Origin: Saprospirales bacterium | GTDB lineage: Bacteria > Bacteroidota > Bacteroidia > Chitinophagales > Saprospiraceae | DNA: 64,000 nucleotides | Direction of reading: 5' to 3' | Assembly (NCBI GenBank): GCA_007695035.1 | Contig: REEO01000037.1 | Coordinates: forward strand, 18,234 to 82,233 | Shown: positions 17,110-26,755 of the stretch, in pieces | Layout of the letters: each line of letters begins with the position of its first letter | How positions within the stretch are numbered: the first letter of the stretch is position 1 | Program-made: the position numbers and the translations under genes | Notes under the pieces: generated by a model | The model's input: only the letters and a program-made list of their open reading frames with translations | What the model was told of the DNA's origin: nothing | Databases searched by the model: none

Positions 17110-17292
17110 ATGGAAAAAGTTAAAATCACCCAGGTTAAGAGTATGATCGACAGGACCAAAAGACAGAAGGATACGCTCGTGGCACTCGGTTTGGGTAAAA
17201 TTAATAAGTCATCTCAGCATACGCTGACGGATCAGATTAAGGGGATGATTGGAAAAGTGAGCCACCTGGTTGTGGTCGAGGAAGTGAAGTAA
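17110..17292 (+). CDS. rpmD: 50S ribosomal protein L30
   Basis: A small large-subunit protein of 60 residues, normal size. KITQVKSMIDRTKRQKDTLVALGLGKIN is the family signature, followed by HTLTDQIKGMIGKVSHLVVVEEV. It is followed by a 34-bp gap that carries an exact -7 element. Confidence 0.96.
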   Translation: MEKVKITQVKSMIDRTKRQKDTLVALGLGKINKSSQHTLTDQIKGMIGKVSHLVVVEEVK

Positions 17293-17295
17293 TTT

Positions 17296-17303
17296 TATAT
17301 TTG
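17296..17303 (+). promoter_or_regulatory. Internal -7 element before rplO
   Basis: TATATTTG followed by CACCC, exact for TAnnTTTG, 23 bp before the rplO ATG. A GTTG (17269-17272) lies 23 bp upstream, a weak -33. It could raise expression of rplO, secY and map. Confidence 0.45.
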
Positions 17304-17326
17304 CACCCACTTAAAGATATTTCGTT

Positions 17327-17773
17327 ATGGAACTACATAAACTAAAACCGGCCAAAGGGTCTAATAAAAAGCGCAAGATCGTTGCCAGAGGTGTTGGCTC
17401 AGGACGCGGAAGGTCCGCTACAAGAGGTACCAAAGGTGCACAGTCTCGCTCGGGATATAAGTACAGAAGGAATTTTGAAGGTGGGCAGACTCCACTTCAA
17501 ATCAGGGTTCCTAAGATTGGTTTTAACAACCCCAACAGAACTGAATTCTACCCGATCAATCTCGATCTGCTGGATCACTTTTGCGAGAAATTTGGCACTG
17601 ATGAGATATCGACAGAACTGTTGGTGGAGAAAAAGGTCATTAAAAAGTACCATAAGGTTAAAGTACTTGGCAGAGGTGAATTGGACAGGGCTGTGAAGAT
17701 CAAAGTGAATGCCATTTCCGAAGCGGCTAAAAAACATATTGAAAACAAAGGCGGTTCTGTGACCCTGCTGTAA
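17327..17773 (+). CDS. rplO: 50S ribosomal protein L15
   Basis: A late-assembly large-subunit protein of 148 residues. Signatures: the N-terminal LHKLKPAKGSNKKRK, then VARGVGSGRGRSATRGTKGAQSRSGY-type Gly/Arg region, FEGGQTPLQIRVPKIGF, and the C-terminal AISEAAKKHIENKGGSVTLL. secY starts 9 bp downstream as in most bacteria. Confidence 0.97.
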   Translation: MELHKLKPAKGSNKKRKIVARGVGSGRGRSATRGTKGAQSRSGYKYRRNFEGGQTPLQIRVPKIGFNNPNRTEFYPINLDLLDHFCEKFGTDEISTELLVEKKVIKKYHKVKVLGRGELDRAVKIKVNAISEAAKKHIENKGGSVTLL

Positions 17774-17782
17774 AATTTTAAG

Positions 17783-19150
17783 ATGAAGAAGTTTATAGAG
17801 ACCCTCCAGAATATTTGGAAAATCCCCGAACTCAGACAGCGCATCATCTTTACGCTCGGTATGCTGGCTGTGTTTCGCTTTGGTTCCTATGTCGTGCTGC
17901 CCGGTGTTATGCCGGAAGTGCTTCAGGCTGCTACAGCCGAGCGATCTGCTCACGATATCCTTGGATTGATTAACATTTTTACCGGTGGTGCATTTAATAA
18001 TGCCGCCGTTTTTGCATTGGGGATCATGCCCTATATCACCGCTGCGATTATTGTGCAGCTCCTTGGTTTTGCTGTCCCTTACTTTCAAAGACTGCAGCAA
18101 AAAGAAGGAGAGAGTGGTCGAAAAAAGCTTACTCAGATAACCAGGTTGCTGACTGTGGCCATTACCCTTGTTCAGGGTGGTGGATATCTCAGTTTGGTAG
18201 CTTCATTCGGTGCAATCGACCCGAATGTTCCACCGGGCATATTCTGGATTTCCAATATTATCATCTTGAGTACCGGTACCACTTTTGCAATGTGGCTCGG
18301 TGAGCGAATAACCGATCGGGGTATTGGAAATGGTATATCGCTCCTCATTACCATAGGTATCATTGCGATGCTCCCACAGGCATTTGCCTTCGAGGTGGTT
18401 GCACAGGTTGAAACCAGTGGATTCTTTATACTCGTATTGGAGCTCGCCTGTCTCTTCCTGGTGGTTATGGCCACCGTACTGATAGTACAGGGGGTGCGAA
18501 AAATTCCAATCCAGTTTGCCAAGCGAATGGTTGGAAGGGGAGATGCCAATATGCCGGTCAGTGGTGCCAGAGATTATATCCCACTGAAAGTAAATGCCTC
18601 TGGTGTGATGCCGATTATCTTTGCCCAGGCACTGATGTTCCTGCCCATGACATTGGCGCAGTACACCATGCAAGACGGAGAAATGGCCGCTACCGGATGG
18701 TTGAGTGAATTGAATGACCCCTTCTCGCTGCTATACTCTATAATCTACTTTGTACTCGTAGTTGTCTTTACTTACGTCTACACTGCATTGATTGTGAATC
18801 CCAAGCAGTACGCTGAATACCTGAAGCGTCAAAATGCATTTATTCCGGGAATTAAACCCGGGAAAGCAACTGAGGAGTTTATCGACTCCACGACCACTAG
18901 AGTGACGCTCCCAGGATCTATATTCCTGGGTATTATTGCGATACTACCGGCTGTCGCCGTTGCCATGGGCGTGAATCCTTCCTTTGCATTGTTCTTCGGA
19001 GGTACATCGCTGCTGATTTTGGTTGCTGTGGTACTGGATACCTTGCAGCAAGTGGAGAGCTACCTGTTGATGCGCAAATACGACGGTCTGGTGAAGAGCG
19101 GTCGAATAAAAGGACGAAGCCAGGGAATGCAGATTGGTGCAAGTATGTAA
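17783..19150 (+). CDS. secY: Preprotein translocase subunit SecY
   Basis: The channel of the Sec translocon in the inner membrane. At 455 residues with about ten hydrophobic segments it is normal. It begins MKKFIETLQNIWKIPELRQRI. The segments ALGIMPYITAAIIVQLL (TM2 region), GIGNGISLLITIGIIAMLP, and NPKQYAEYLKRQNAFIPGIKPG (the C5 cytoplasmic loop that contacts SecA and the ribosome) are conserved. It closes the spc block before map. Secretion through it feeds the many lipoproteins, the OM proteins and the T9SS cargo encoded in this window. Confidence 0.98.
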   Translation: MKKFIETLQNIWKIPELRQRIIFTLGMLAVFRFGSYVVLPGVMPEVLQAATAERSAHDILGLINIFTGGAFNNAAVFALGIMPYITAAIIVQLLGFAVPYFQRLQQKEGESGRKKLTQITRLLTVAITLVQGGGYLSLVASFGAIDPNVPPGIFWISNIIILSTGTTFAMWLGERITDRGIGNGISLLITIGIIAMLPQAFAFEVVAQVETSGFFILVLELACLFLVVMATVLIVQGVRKIPIQFAKRMVGRGDANMPVSGARDYIPLKVNASGVMPIIFAQALMFLPMTLAQYTMQDGEMAATGWLSELNDPFSLLYSIIYFVLVVVFTYVYTALIVNPKQYAEYLKRQNAFIPGIKPGKATEEFIDSTTTRVTLPGSIFLGIIAILPAVAVAMGVNPSFALFFGGTSLLILVAVVLDTLQQVESYLLMRKYDGLVKSGRIKGRSQGMQIGASM

Positions 19151-19165
19151 ATCCCTATAGTTTCC

Positions 19166-19978
19166 ATGGTTTTTGGACCCAAAATTCGCGCTAAGACTGA
19201 AGAGGAAATCGGGTATTTGAAAGAGAATTGCCTGCTGGTCTGCGAAACCCTCGCATTGATCGCAAGTCATATAAAACCCGGAATTACCGGGATGGACCTG
19301 GATGAAATAGCCGAGGAGTTTATAAGGAGCAAAGGCTCTGTTCCCGGCTTTAAAGGACTTTATGATTTTCCCGCCACACTCTGCATCTCCCCCAATTCAG
19401 CAGTTGTTCACGGAATTCCTCATAACCAGCCTTTCAGTGAGGGTGACATAATATCCATTGACTGCGGTACATATAAAAATGGGTTTTATGGAGACGCTGC
19501 ATACACTTTTGCAATCGCTCCCGTAAAACCCCCGGTCGAAAAACTATTGAAAGTTACCAGGCAGGCTCTTCAACTGGGAATAGACATGGCCAGACCCGGC
19601 AAAAGAGTCGGAGATATTGGTTTCGCTATACAAAATCACTGCGAGCGGGTGAACCGCTTTTCAATCGTTCGACAGCTGGTCGGGCACGGAATAGGCAGCA
19701 AATTGCATGAACCCCCGGAAATACCAAACTTTGGTAAAAAAGGCAGAGGGGCAAAATTGATACCCAATATGACCATTGCTATTGAGCCCATGGTCAATAT
19801 GGGGCGGAAAGAAATAAAACAGGATCCCGATGGCTGGACCATTTACACCCGCGACGGGAGCCCAAGTGCACACTTCGAACACTCGATTGTTGTCCGCGAA
19901 GAAGGCGCTGAATTACTCAGCGACCATAAAATTATTGATGAATCTGTAAAAAATAATGAATTTCTTGCACTTATCTAA
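19166..19978 (+). CDS. map: Type I methionine aminopeptidase
   Basis: Removes initiator methionine from nascent proteins. 270 residues. The metal ligands and catalytic His are visible: VVHGIPHN, IDCGTYKNGFYGDAAYTF (two Asp), GHGIGSKLHE (His), IEPMVNMG (Glu) and HFEHSIVV (Glu). No zinc-finger extension. It lies 15 bp after secY and 36 bp before infA, the standard bacterial order. Confidence 0.97.
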   Translation: MVFGPKIRAKTEEEIGYLKENCLLVCETLALIASHIKPGITGMDLDEIAEEFIRSKGSVPGFKGLYDFPATLCISPNSAVVHGIPHNQPFSEGDIISIDCGTYKNGFYGDAAYTFAIAPVKPPVEKLLKVTRQALQLGIDMARPGKRVGDIGFAIQNHCERVNRFSIVRQLVGHGIGSKLHEPPEIPNFGKKGRGAKLIPNMTIAIEPMVNMGRKEIKQDPDGWTIYTRDGSPSAHFEHSIVVREEGAELLSDHKIIDESVKNNEFLALI

Positions 19979-19989
19979 CAAAATAGTCC

Positions 19990-19997
19990 GATATTTG
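19990..19997 (+). promoter_or_regulatory. Possible -7 element before infA
   Basis: GATATTTG followed by CAGTCC, one mismatch to TAnnTTTG, 17 bp before the infA ATG. No clear -33 box. It resembles the other internal elements of this run. Confidence 0.35.
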
Positions 19998-20014
19998 CAG
20001 TCCGAAAATTGAAT

Positions 20015-20233
20015 ATGGCCAAACAAGAGGTAATAAAGCAAGACGGAATCATTGAAGAAGCGTTGTCTAACGCAATGTTCAGGGTTCGTTTGGAGAATGA
20101 TCACGAAATAATCGCCACCATCTCCGGAAAAATGCGGATGAACTACATTCGTATCTTACCGGGTGACAAAGTGGCCGTAGAAATGTCTCCTTACGATCTG
20201 ACCAGAGGTAGGATTACCTACCGTTATAAATAA
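20015..20233 (+). CDS. infA: Translation initiation factor IF-1
   Basis: An OB-fold factor that occupies the 30S A site during initiation. The start at 20015 gives [19 protein letters not shown], the universal N-terminus, and exactly 72 residues. A TTG two codons upstream is in frame but breaks this. [32 protein letters not shown] and [15 protein letters not shown] are conserved. Confidence 0.97.
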   Translation: MAKQEVIKQDGIIEEALSNAMFRVRLENDHEIIATISGKMRMNYIRILPGDKVAVEMSPYDLTRGRITYRYK

Positions 20234-20261
20234 TTCTATAACGCACATAATATCAATAGTC

Positions 20262-20378
20262 ATGAAAGTACGTGCATCTGTAAAGAAGCGTTCTGCCGAT
20301 TGTAAGATCATTCGCAGAAAAGGTAAAATTTACGTTATTAATAAAAAGAATCCCCGGTTCAAACAACGTCAGGGGTAA
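20262..20378 (+). CDS. rpmJ: 50S ribosomal protein L36, zinc-free type
   Basis: A 38-residue protein between infA and rpsM, the standard place. It reads [20 protein letters not shown] and ends [12 protein letters not shown]. The zinc form has three Cys and one His; here only Cys14 remains, so it cannot bind zinc in the usual way. Spacing is 28 bp from infA and 25 bp to rpsM. Confidence 0.96.
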   Translation: MKVRASVKKRSADCKIIRRKGKIYVINKKNPRFKQRQG

Positions 20379-20403
20379 TTCATAATATTTAGGACATTAT
20401 AAT

Positions 20404-20781
20404 ATGGCACGAATAGTAGGTGTAGATCTTCCGAGACACAAAAGGGGCGTTATAGCGCTCACTTATATTTACGGAATTGGGAAAACCAGATCTGAAAAAA
20501 TCCTCGATCTGGTGAATGTTGATCACAGCATTAAGGTTCAGGATTGGTCTGATGAGCAAATCAGAGCCATTGCATCCCTTATACAGGACGAGATCAAGGT
20601 AGAGGGTGAGCTTCGCGGTGAAGTGCAAACCAACATCAAGCGCCTGATGGATATCGCATCCTACAGGGGTCTCAGACACAGAAAGGGGTTGCCCGTTCGT
20701 GGTCAGCGCACCAAAACCAATGCCCGTACAAGAAAAGGACGGAAGAAAACTGTTGCTAACAAGAAAAAGGTGACGAAGTAA
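20404..20781 (+). CDS. rpsM: 30S ribosomal protein S13
   Basis: A head protein contacting P-site tRNA and the 50S bridge. 125 residues. [34 protein letters not shown] at the start, [29 protein letters not shown] at the end of the core, then a basic tail. It opens the alpha block. Its stop is followed by a 47-bp gap with the repeated TGGCTTTGCACCA motif. Confidence 0.98.
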   Translation: MARIVGVDLPRHKRGVIALTYIYGIGKTRSEKILDLVNVDHSIKVQDWSDEQIRAIASLIQDEIKVEGELRGEVQTNIKRLMDIASYRGLRHRKGLPVRGQRTKTNARTRKGRKKTVANKKKVTK

Positions 20782-20782
20782 T

Positions 20783-20795
20783 TGGCTTTGCACCA
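20783..20795 (+). repeat. Intercistronic repeat copy 1 (TGGCTTTGyACCA)
   Basis: TGGCTTTGCACCA in the rpsM-rpsK gap. A 12/13 match occurs at 21874-21886 in the rpsD-rpoA gap. The core TGGCTTTG is one mismatch from TAnnTTTG, so it may be a weak promoter element; an RNA signal is the alternative. An ATCTTA / TAAGAT hairpin (20803-20819) follows. Confidence 0.45.
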
Positions 20796-20828
20796 TTGTT
20801 TTATCTTATTGCTTAAGATTTTTACCAA

Positions 20829-21218
20829 ATGGCTAAAGGAAGAAAAATAGTTAGAAAGCGAAAGGTTAAAGTGGATCCGAGAGGAATCGCGTTCATTCAA
20901 GCCTCTTTCAACAATATTATTATTTCGCTCACAAACAAGCAGGGCGATGTGATAGCCTGGTCTTCTGCTGGTAAGGCCGGTTTCAGAGGGTCCAAGAAAA
21001 ATACCCCATATGCCGCTCAGGTCGCTGCATCTGAAGCTGCACAAAAGGCATTTGATGCCGGCATGCGCTCGTGTACAGTTTACGTCAAAGGCCCCGGCTC
21101 GGGACGTGAATCTGCAATCAGGGCAATTGACAATGGCGGAATAAAGGTTTCAAAGATCAAGGATGTTACTCCGCTGCCGCACAATGGCTGCAGACCACCC
21201 AAGAAAAGAAGGGTTTGA
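20829..21218 (+). CDS. rpsK: 30S ribosomal protein S11
   Basis: A platform protein near the E site. The 129-residue length is universal. [46 protein letters not shown] and the C-terminal [22 protein letters not shown] are diagnostic. It contains the conserved N-G pair (HNGCR) that can form isoaspartate. Spacing is 47 bp after rpsM and 35 bp before rpsD. Confidence 0.98.
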   Translation: MAKGRKIVRKRKVKVDPRGIAFIQASFNNIIISLTNKQGDVIAWSSAGKAGFRGSKKNTPYAAQVAASEAAQKAFDAGMRSCTVYVKGPGSGRESAIRAIDNGGIKVSKIKDVTPLPHNGCRPPKKRRV

Positions 21219-21253
21219 TCGATTATTTTATCTGAAAGAAAGATTTTTAGAAA

Positions 21254-21865
21254 ATGGCAAGATATACCGGACCAATCACGAAAAAGGCAAGGGCAATTGG
21301 AGAGCCTATATTCGGTTACGACCGCGCTTTTGAAAGAAAAAAACACCCCCCGGGTCAGCATGGTCCCTCAAAGAGAAGAAAGCAAAAATCCGATTACGCT
21401 ATTCAGCTGAGAGAGAAGCAGAAGGCTAAATATACCTATGGTTTGCTGGAAAGACAATTCCGCAACCTGTTTAATAAAGCGAATAGCAAGTCGGGTGTTA
21501 CCGGTGAGTTACTCCTTCAACTTCTGGAAGCTCGCCTGGATAATGTAGTCTTTAGATTGGGATTGGCACCCACCCGAAGAGCTGCCAGACAGCTTGTAAA
21601 TCACAAGCACATCGCTGTAAATGGTAGGTTGTCCGATATCCCGTCTCATACATTGAGACCCGGCGATGTGATAACTGTTCGCGGTAAATCCCGCAACCTG
21701 AATATCATTCAATCCAGCATCAACCAAAAAGCTGATGTTCGAAAGTTTGGCTGGCTGGAATGGAATCCTGACAAACTCCAGGGAAAATTTTTGGAATACC
21801 CCGAGCGGGAAGCTATTCCAGAGAACATCAACGAACAGCTCATCGTTGAACTCTATTCAAAATAA
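21254..21865 (+). CDS. rpsD: 30S ribosomal protein S4, cysteine-free type
   Basis: A 16S 5'-domain assembly initiator; in E. coli it represses the alpha operon. 203 residues. It starts [20 protein letters not shown], lacking the N-terminal zinc cysteines. The S4 RNA-binding domain is [38 protein letters not shown]. It ends [34 protein letters not shown]. A strong hairpin follows before rpoA. Confidence 0.97.
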   Translation: MARYTGPITKKARAIGEPIFGYDRAFERKKHPPGQHGPSKRRKQKSDYAIQLREKQKAKYTYGLLERQFRNLFNKANSKSGVTGELLLQLLEARLDNVVFRLGLAPTRRAARQLVNHKHIAVNGRLSDIPSHTLRPGDVITVRGKSRNLNIIQSSINQKADVRKFGWLEWNPDKLQGKFLEYPEREAIPENINEQLIVELYSK

Positions 21866-21869
21866 AACT

Positions 21870-21906
21870 CAGCTGGCTTTGTACCACATCAAGTGCAAAG
21901 CCGCTG
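21870..21906 (+). promoter_or_regulatory. Long hairpin between rpsD and rpoA, containing repeat copy 2
   Basis: The left arm CAGC-T-GGCTTTG (21870-21881) pairs with CAAAGCC-GCTG (21896-21906): 11 base pairs with one bulged T, plus an inner CAC/GTG helix. The left arm includes TGGCTTTGTACCA (21874-21886), the second copy of the motif at 20783. No U-run follows directly, so it is more likely an RNA processing, stability or autoregulatory element than a terminator. Confidence 0.55.
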
Positions 21907-21951
21907 CTATTTTCTGTCTTTTGGCATTCATACACTTCAAGAGTCTAAATT

Positions 21952-22950
21952 ATGCAATTATTAAATTTCCATAAACCAGATAAAATCATTCTGCAAAAGG
22001 CTAACGATTTCGATGGTCAATTCGAATTCAAGCCTTTGGAACCGGGATTTGGTCAGACGATAGGAAACTCTCTTCGTAGGGTTTTGCTTTCTTCGCTGGA
22101 GGGCTGTGCCATATCTGCTGTCAGAATTGCAGGTGTGGAACACGAATTCTCCACAATTAAGGGGGTCGTCGAAGATGTGGTTGATATAGTGCTAAACCTC
22201 AAACAGGTAAGATTTAAGTACCTCCTTGATGCCGAAGATTTTGAAGAGGAAATTATCTACCTGACAATCTCGGGAAAAGAAGTTTTTACCGGTGCGGATA
22301 TTCAGGGCAATACCAATGTATTTGAAGTGATGAATCCCGAGGTCGAGATTTGCCACATGGATACTTCAGTCAGTCTTGAAATGGAATTGACCATCTCCAA
22401 GGGAAGGGGTTATGTGCCCGCAGAGGAACACAAATCAAAGGACATGCCCATTGGAGTGATTCCCGTTGATGCCATCTACACCCCAATTAAGAATGTGGCC
22501 TACAAAATTTCCAATACCAGGGTTGGTCAGCGCACAGATTATGAAAAACTGGATATCAATGTGGTTACCGATGGAACGGTCCACCCGGAAGAAGCAATTA
22601 AAGAAGCTTCCAGGATTTTGATCCAGCACCTGATGCTCATCACCGATGAGAATATTACCTTCGATGATGTAGCAGGACGCCAGGATGATATTGTGGATGA
22701 GCACGTATTGCACATGCGTAAACTACTCAAAACGGCACTCGAAGACCTCGATCTGTCCGTAAGGGCCTACAATTGCCTTAAAGCTGCAAAGATTAATACA
22801 CTCGGAGAACTCGTTCAATACGAACCTCACGAACTGCTGAAATTTAGGAATTTCGGTCGCAAATCGCTGGTGGAAATAGAGGAATTGTTACAAGATAAAA
22901 ATCTCGAGTTTGGAATGGACCTCGGTAAGTACCGACTCGAAGAAAATTAA
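21952..22950 (+). CDS. rpoA: DNA-directed RNA polymerase subunit alpha
   Basis: The assembly platform of RNA polymerase, 332 residues. The N-terminal domain has FEFKPLEPGFGQTIGNSLRRVLLSSLEGCAI and the dimer interface; the C-terminal domain, which contacts UP elements and activators, has LDLSVRAYNCLKAAKINTLGELVQYEPHELLKFRNFGRKSLVEIEELL with helix-hairpin-helix features. It sits 86 bp after rpsD and 70 bp before rplQ. The start codon is the first ATG after the hairpin region. Confidence 0.98.
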   Translation: MQLLNFHKPDKIILQKANDFDGQFEFKPLEPGFGQTIGNSLRRVLLSSLEGCAISAVRIAGVEHEFSTIKGVVEDVVDIVLNLKQVRFKYLLDAEDFEEEIIYLTISGKEVFTGADIQGNTNVFEVMNPEVEICHMDTSVSLEMELTISKGRGYVPAEEHKSKDMPIGVIPVDAIYTPIKNVAYKISNTRVGQRTDYEKLDINVVTDGTVHPEEAIKEASRILIQHLMLITDENITFDDVAGRQDDIVDEHVLHMRKLLKTALEDLDLSVRAYNCLKAAKINTLGELVQYEPHELLKFRNFGRKSLVEIEELLQDKNLEFGMDLGKYRLEEN

Positions 22951-23020
22951 AAAACTATATTAGTTCATTGCATTTACCGTCGATACAATTATCCGGTGAT
23001 GCGAAGTTAAAAAATTGATC

Positions 23021-23554
23021 ATGAGACACGGAAAGCGTTTTAATCAGCTAAAGAGAAAGAAAGGCCACAGGGACGCCACTCTAATGAATATGTCCAATGC
23101 TCTTATAAAGCATAAGCGCATTTTTACAACCCTGGCCAAAGCCAAGGCCCTCAGGAAACATGTAGAGCCTATCATTACAAAAAGTAAAACCAATACCACG
23201 CATTCGAGAAGGGTGGTGTTCAGCTACCTGAAGAATAAAAATTCCGTGGATGAGTTATTTTCCATAATCGCCGCTAAAATTGGTGATCGCCCCGGTGGTT
23301 ACCTCCGCGTAATGAAGACCGGTTTCAGACCAAGTGATGGAGCAGAACTCGCTATGATTGAATTTGTGGACTTCAATGAACTGTACACCGGCAAGCATGA
23401 AGCTGCAGAGACCGGTGGAAGACGTCGCAGAAGAAGAACCAGAAGAGGTGGATCCGGTGTTAGCAGCTCAGGTGGTGCAGTTAAAACTGCCGCATCAGCC
23501 ACAGCAGTCGCTGCTGCAGCGACCAAAGCGGGTGGTTCAGACGAGGAAGAATAA
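23021..23554 (+). CDS. rplQ: 50S ribosomal protein L17 with long low-complexity tail
   Basis: A tunnel-exit-face protein. ATG 23021 gives MRHGKRFNQLKRKKGHRDAT, the canonical start; a TTG at 23015 would add two residues. The core (about residues 1-128) ends at the conserved FRPSDGAELAMIEFVDF and following residues. Residues about 134-177 form an extension not found in E. coli L17 (127 aa): a basic GGRRRRRRTRRGG run, then a Ser/Gly/Ala-rich linker, then an acidic end SDEEE. It is the last ribosomal gene before a strong terminator. Confidence 0.97.
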   Translation: MRHGKRFNQLKRKKGHRDATLMNMSNALIKHKRIFTTLAKAKALRKHVEPIITKSKTNTTHSRRVVFSYLKNKNSVDELFSIIAAKIGDRPGGYLRVMKTGFRPSDGAELAMIEFVDFNELYTGKHEAAETGGRRRRRRTRRGGSGVSSSGGAVKTAASATAVAAAATKAGGSDEEE

Positions 23555-23619
23555 TTACTCCTCAGTTCTCTACTTGCGGTCGTTTATTTATTAGCAAGAG
23601 AATTTCAGACAAATATTTT

Positions 23620-23652
23620 AAGGGATGGTGGCATGTGCTTCCATCCCTTTTT
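23620..23652 (+). terminator. Rho-independent terminator after rplQ
   Basis: AAGGGATGG (23620-23628) pairs with CCATCCCTT (23641-23649) around a 12-nt loop, followed by a T tract. A 9-bp GC-containing stem plus U-run is a classic terminator; it closes the ribosomal superoperon. Confidence 0.9.
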
Positions 23653-23700
23653 CTGTTTCCCCTTTTCCCGAATAGGGACCATCCATTTTTAGGGAATGAT

Positions 23701-23708
23701 TATCTTTG
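23701..23708 (+). promoter_or_regulatory. -7 element of the carA-eno promoter
   Basis: TATCTTTG, exact for TAnnTTTG, followed by CCC. It lies 18 bp before the carA ATG and just after the rplQ terminator. No good TTTG -33 box is seen at 19-21 bp. Confidence 0.6.
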
Positions 23709-23726
23709 CCCTAAATTGGTATAATT

Positions 23727-26128
<2,402 letters not shown>

Positions 26129-26164
26129 ACCCACTGTACGGGGGAAAGTGTATTGACTTACCGG

Positions 26165-26178
26165 CCCCTTGAAGGGGT
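26165..26178 (+). terminator. Weak hairpin after eno
   Basis: CCCCT, TGA, AGGGG, with two T tracts 12-30 bp further on (CTTTTTT at 26189, CTTTTTT at 26200). The stem is short and the T tracts are not adjacent, so termination here is only possible. Confidence 0.3.
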
Positions 26179-26340
26179 ATCTTCGTACTTTTTTGTCAGC
26201 TTTTTTCCTCTTGGCTTTATGTCGAATGAGAAAATCGGTGACTCATCTTCGTATAGGTTAATTTTTATTTGTAAATTACTGATTAAGTGTATTCTACAAA
26301 TACAGATAAAAAAATTATTAAAACACATTAAAAAAAAGTA

Positions 26341-26412
26341 TAATATGTTTGCCTGAATTATCCCTCACTGACTACCTTTGCCAAACATATTAAATAAAAC
26401 TGTAATATGTTT
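26341..26412. repeat. Three copies of a 10-bp word over the ftsB promoter and start codon
   Basis: TAATATGTTT occurs at 26341-26350 and at 26403-26412, and its exact reverse complement AAACATATTA at 26383-26392. The first overlaps the -33 box, the inverted copy covers the expected transcription start, and the third contains the ATG (26407). The last two form a perfect 10-bp inverted repeat with a 10-bp spacer. Looks like an operator array. Confidence 0.7.
26348..26380 (+). promoter_or_regulatory. Promoter of the FtsB/DivIC-like gene
   Basis: TTTG (26348-26351), 21-bp spacer, TACCTTTG (26373-26380), an exact Bacteroidota promoter. Transcription should begin near 26386, leaving a leader of about 20 nt before the ATG at 26407. 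The -33 box is part of one copy of the 10-bp operator word described at 26341-26412. Confidence 0.8.
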
Positions 26413-26712
26413 AGGAAGAAGTGGGATAAAATATGGGGGAGCATTCCTTTGCCGCTCAGGAACAAATACATTTTGGTTGTATTGGTTTTCGGCATTTGGA
26501 TGATCTTTTTTGACAAGCAGAGCGTGATTAAGCACTACAAGTTGCAAAAGCAATTGAGCAACATGCACAATGAGATGGATTACTACCGGGAGGAGATAGA
26601 TAGAATTGAGATGGAACGCGCTGAAATGGAGGAAGATATAGAGCGATATGTCAGGGAGCGGTATTTTATGTCAAAAGAAAATGAAGATGTTTTTGTGATC
26701 AAAAGAAAATAA
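26407..26712 (+). CDS. FtsB/DivIC-family cell division protein
   Basis: A 101-residue bitopic membrane protein of the septum formation initiator family, which links the FtsQ/DivIB and FtsL subunits in the divisome. One transmembrane helix at about residues 21-36 (KYILVVLVFGIWMIFF), with a basic cytosolic N-terminus (KKWDKIW), and a periplasmic coiled coil at about 42-80 rich in Glu/Arg heptads (NEMDYYREEIDRIEMERAE). It ends with RERYFMSKENEDVFVIKRK, the typical post-coil FtsB segment. Its promoter carries an unusual operator-like array. sucD follows 43 bp on and may be co-transcribed. Confidence 0.88.
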   Translation: MFRKKWDKIWGSIPLPLRNKYILVVLVFGIWMIFFDKQSVIKHYKLQKQLSNMHNEMDYYREEIDRIEMERAEMEEDIERYVRERYFMSKENEDVFVIKRK

Positions 26713-26755
26713 TTCAGAACTTCACGGCTTCATTTAGGAAAATACAGAACGTGAT

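Noticed and set aside
20262..20378. L36 as a zinc-binding form
   Set aside because: Only one cysteine and no ligand histidine set are present.
4822..23554. Colinear str-S10-spc-alpha run without tuf as a novelty
   Set aside because: Order and lack of tuf are common in Bacteroidota.
26153..26356. 67-codon plus-strand frame after eno
   Set aside because: Composition is not coding-like, it ends in an AT-rich run, and it overlaps the promoter and operator region of the FtsB-like gene.
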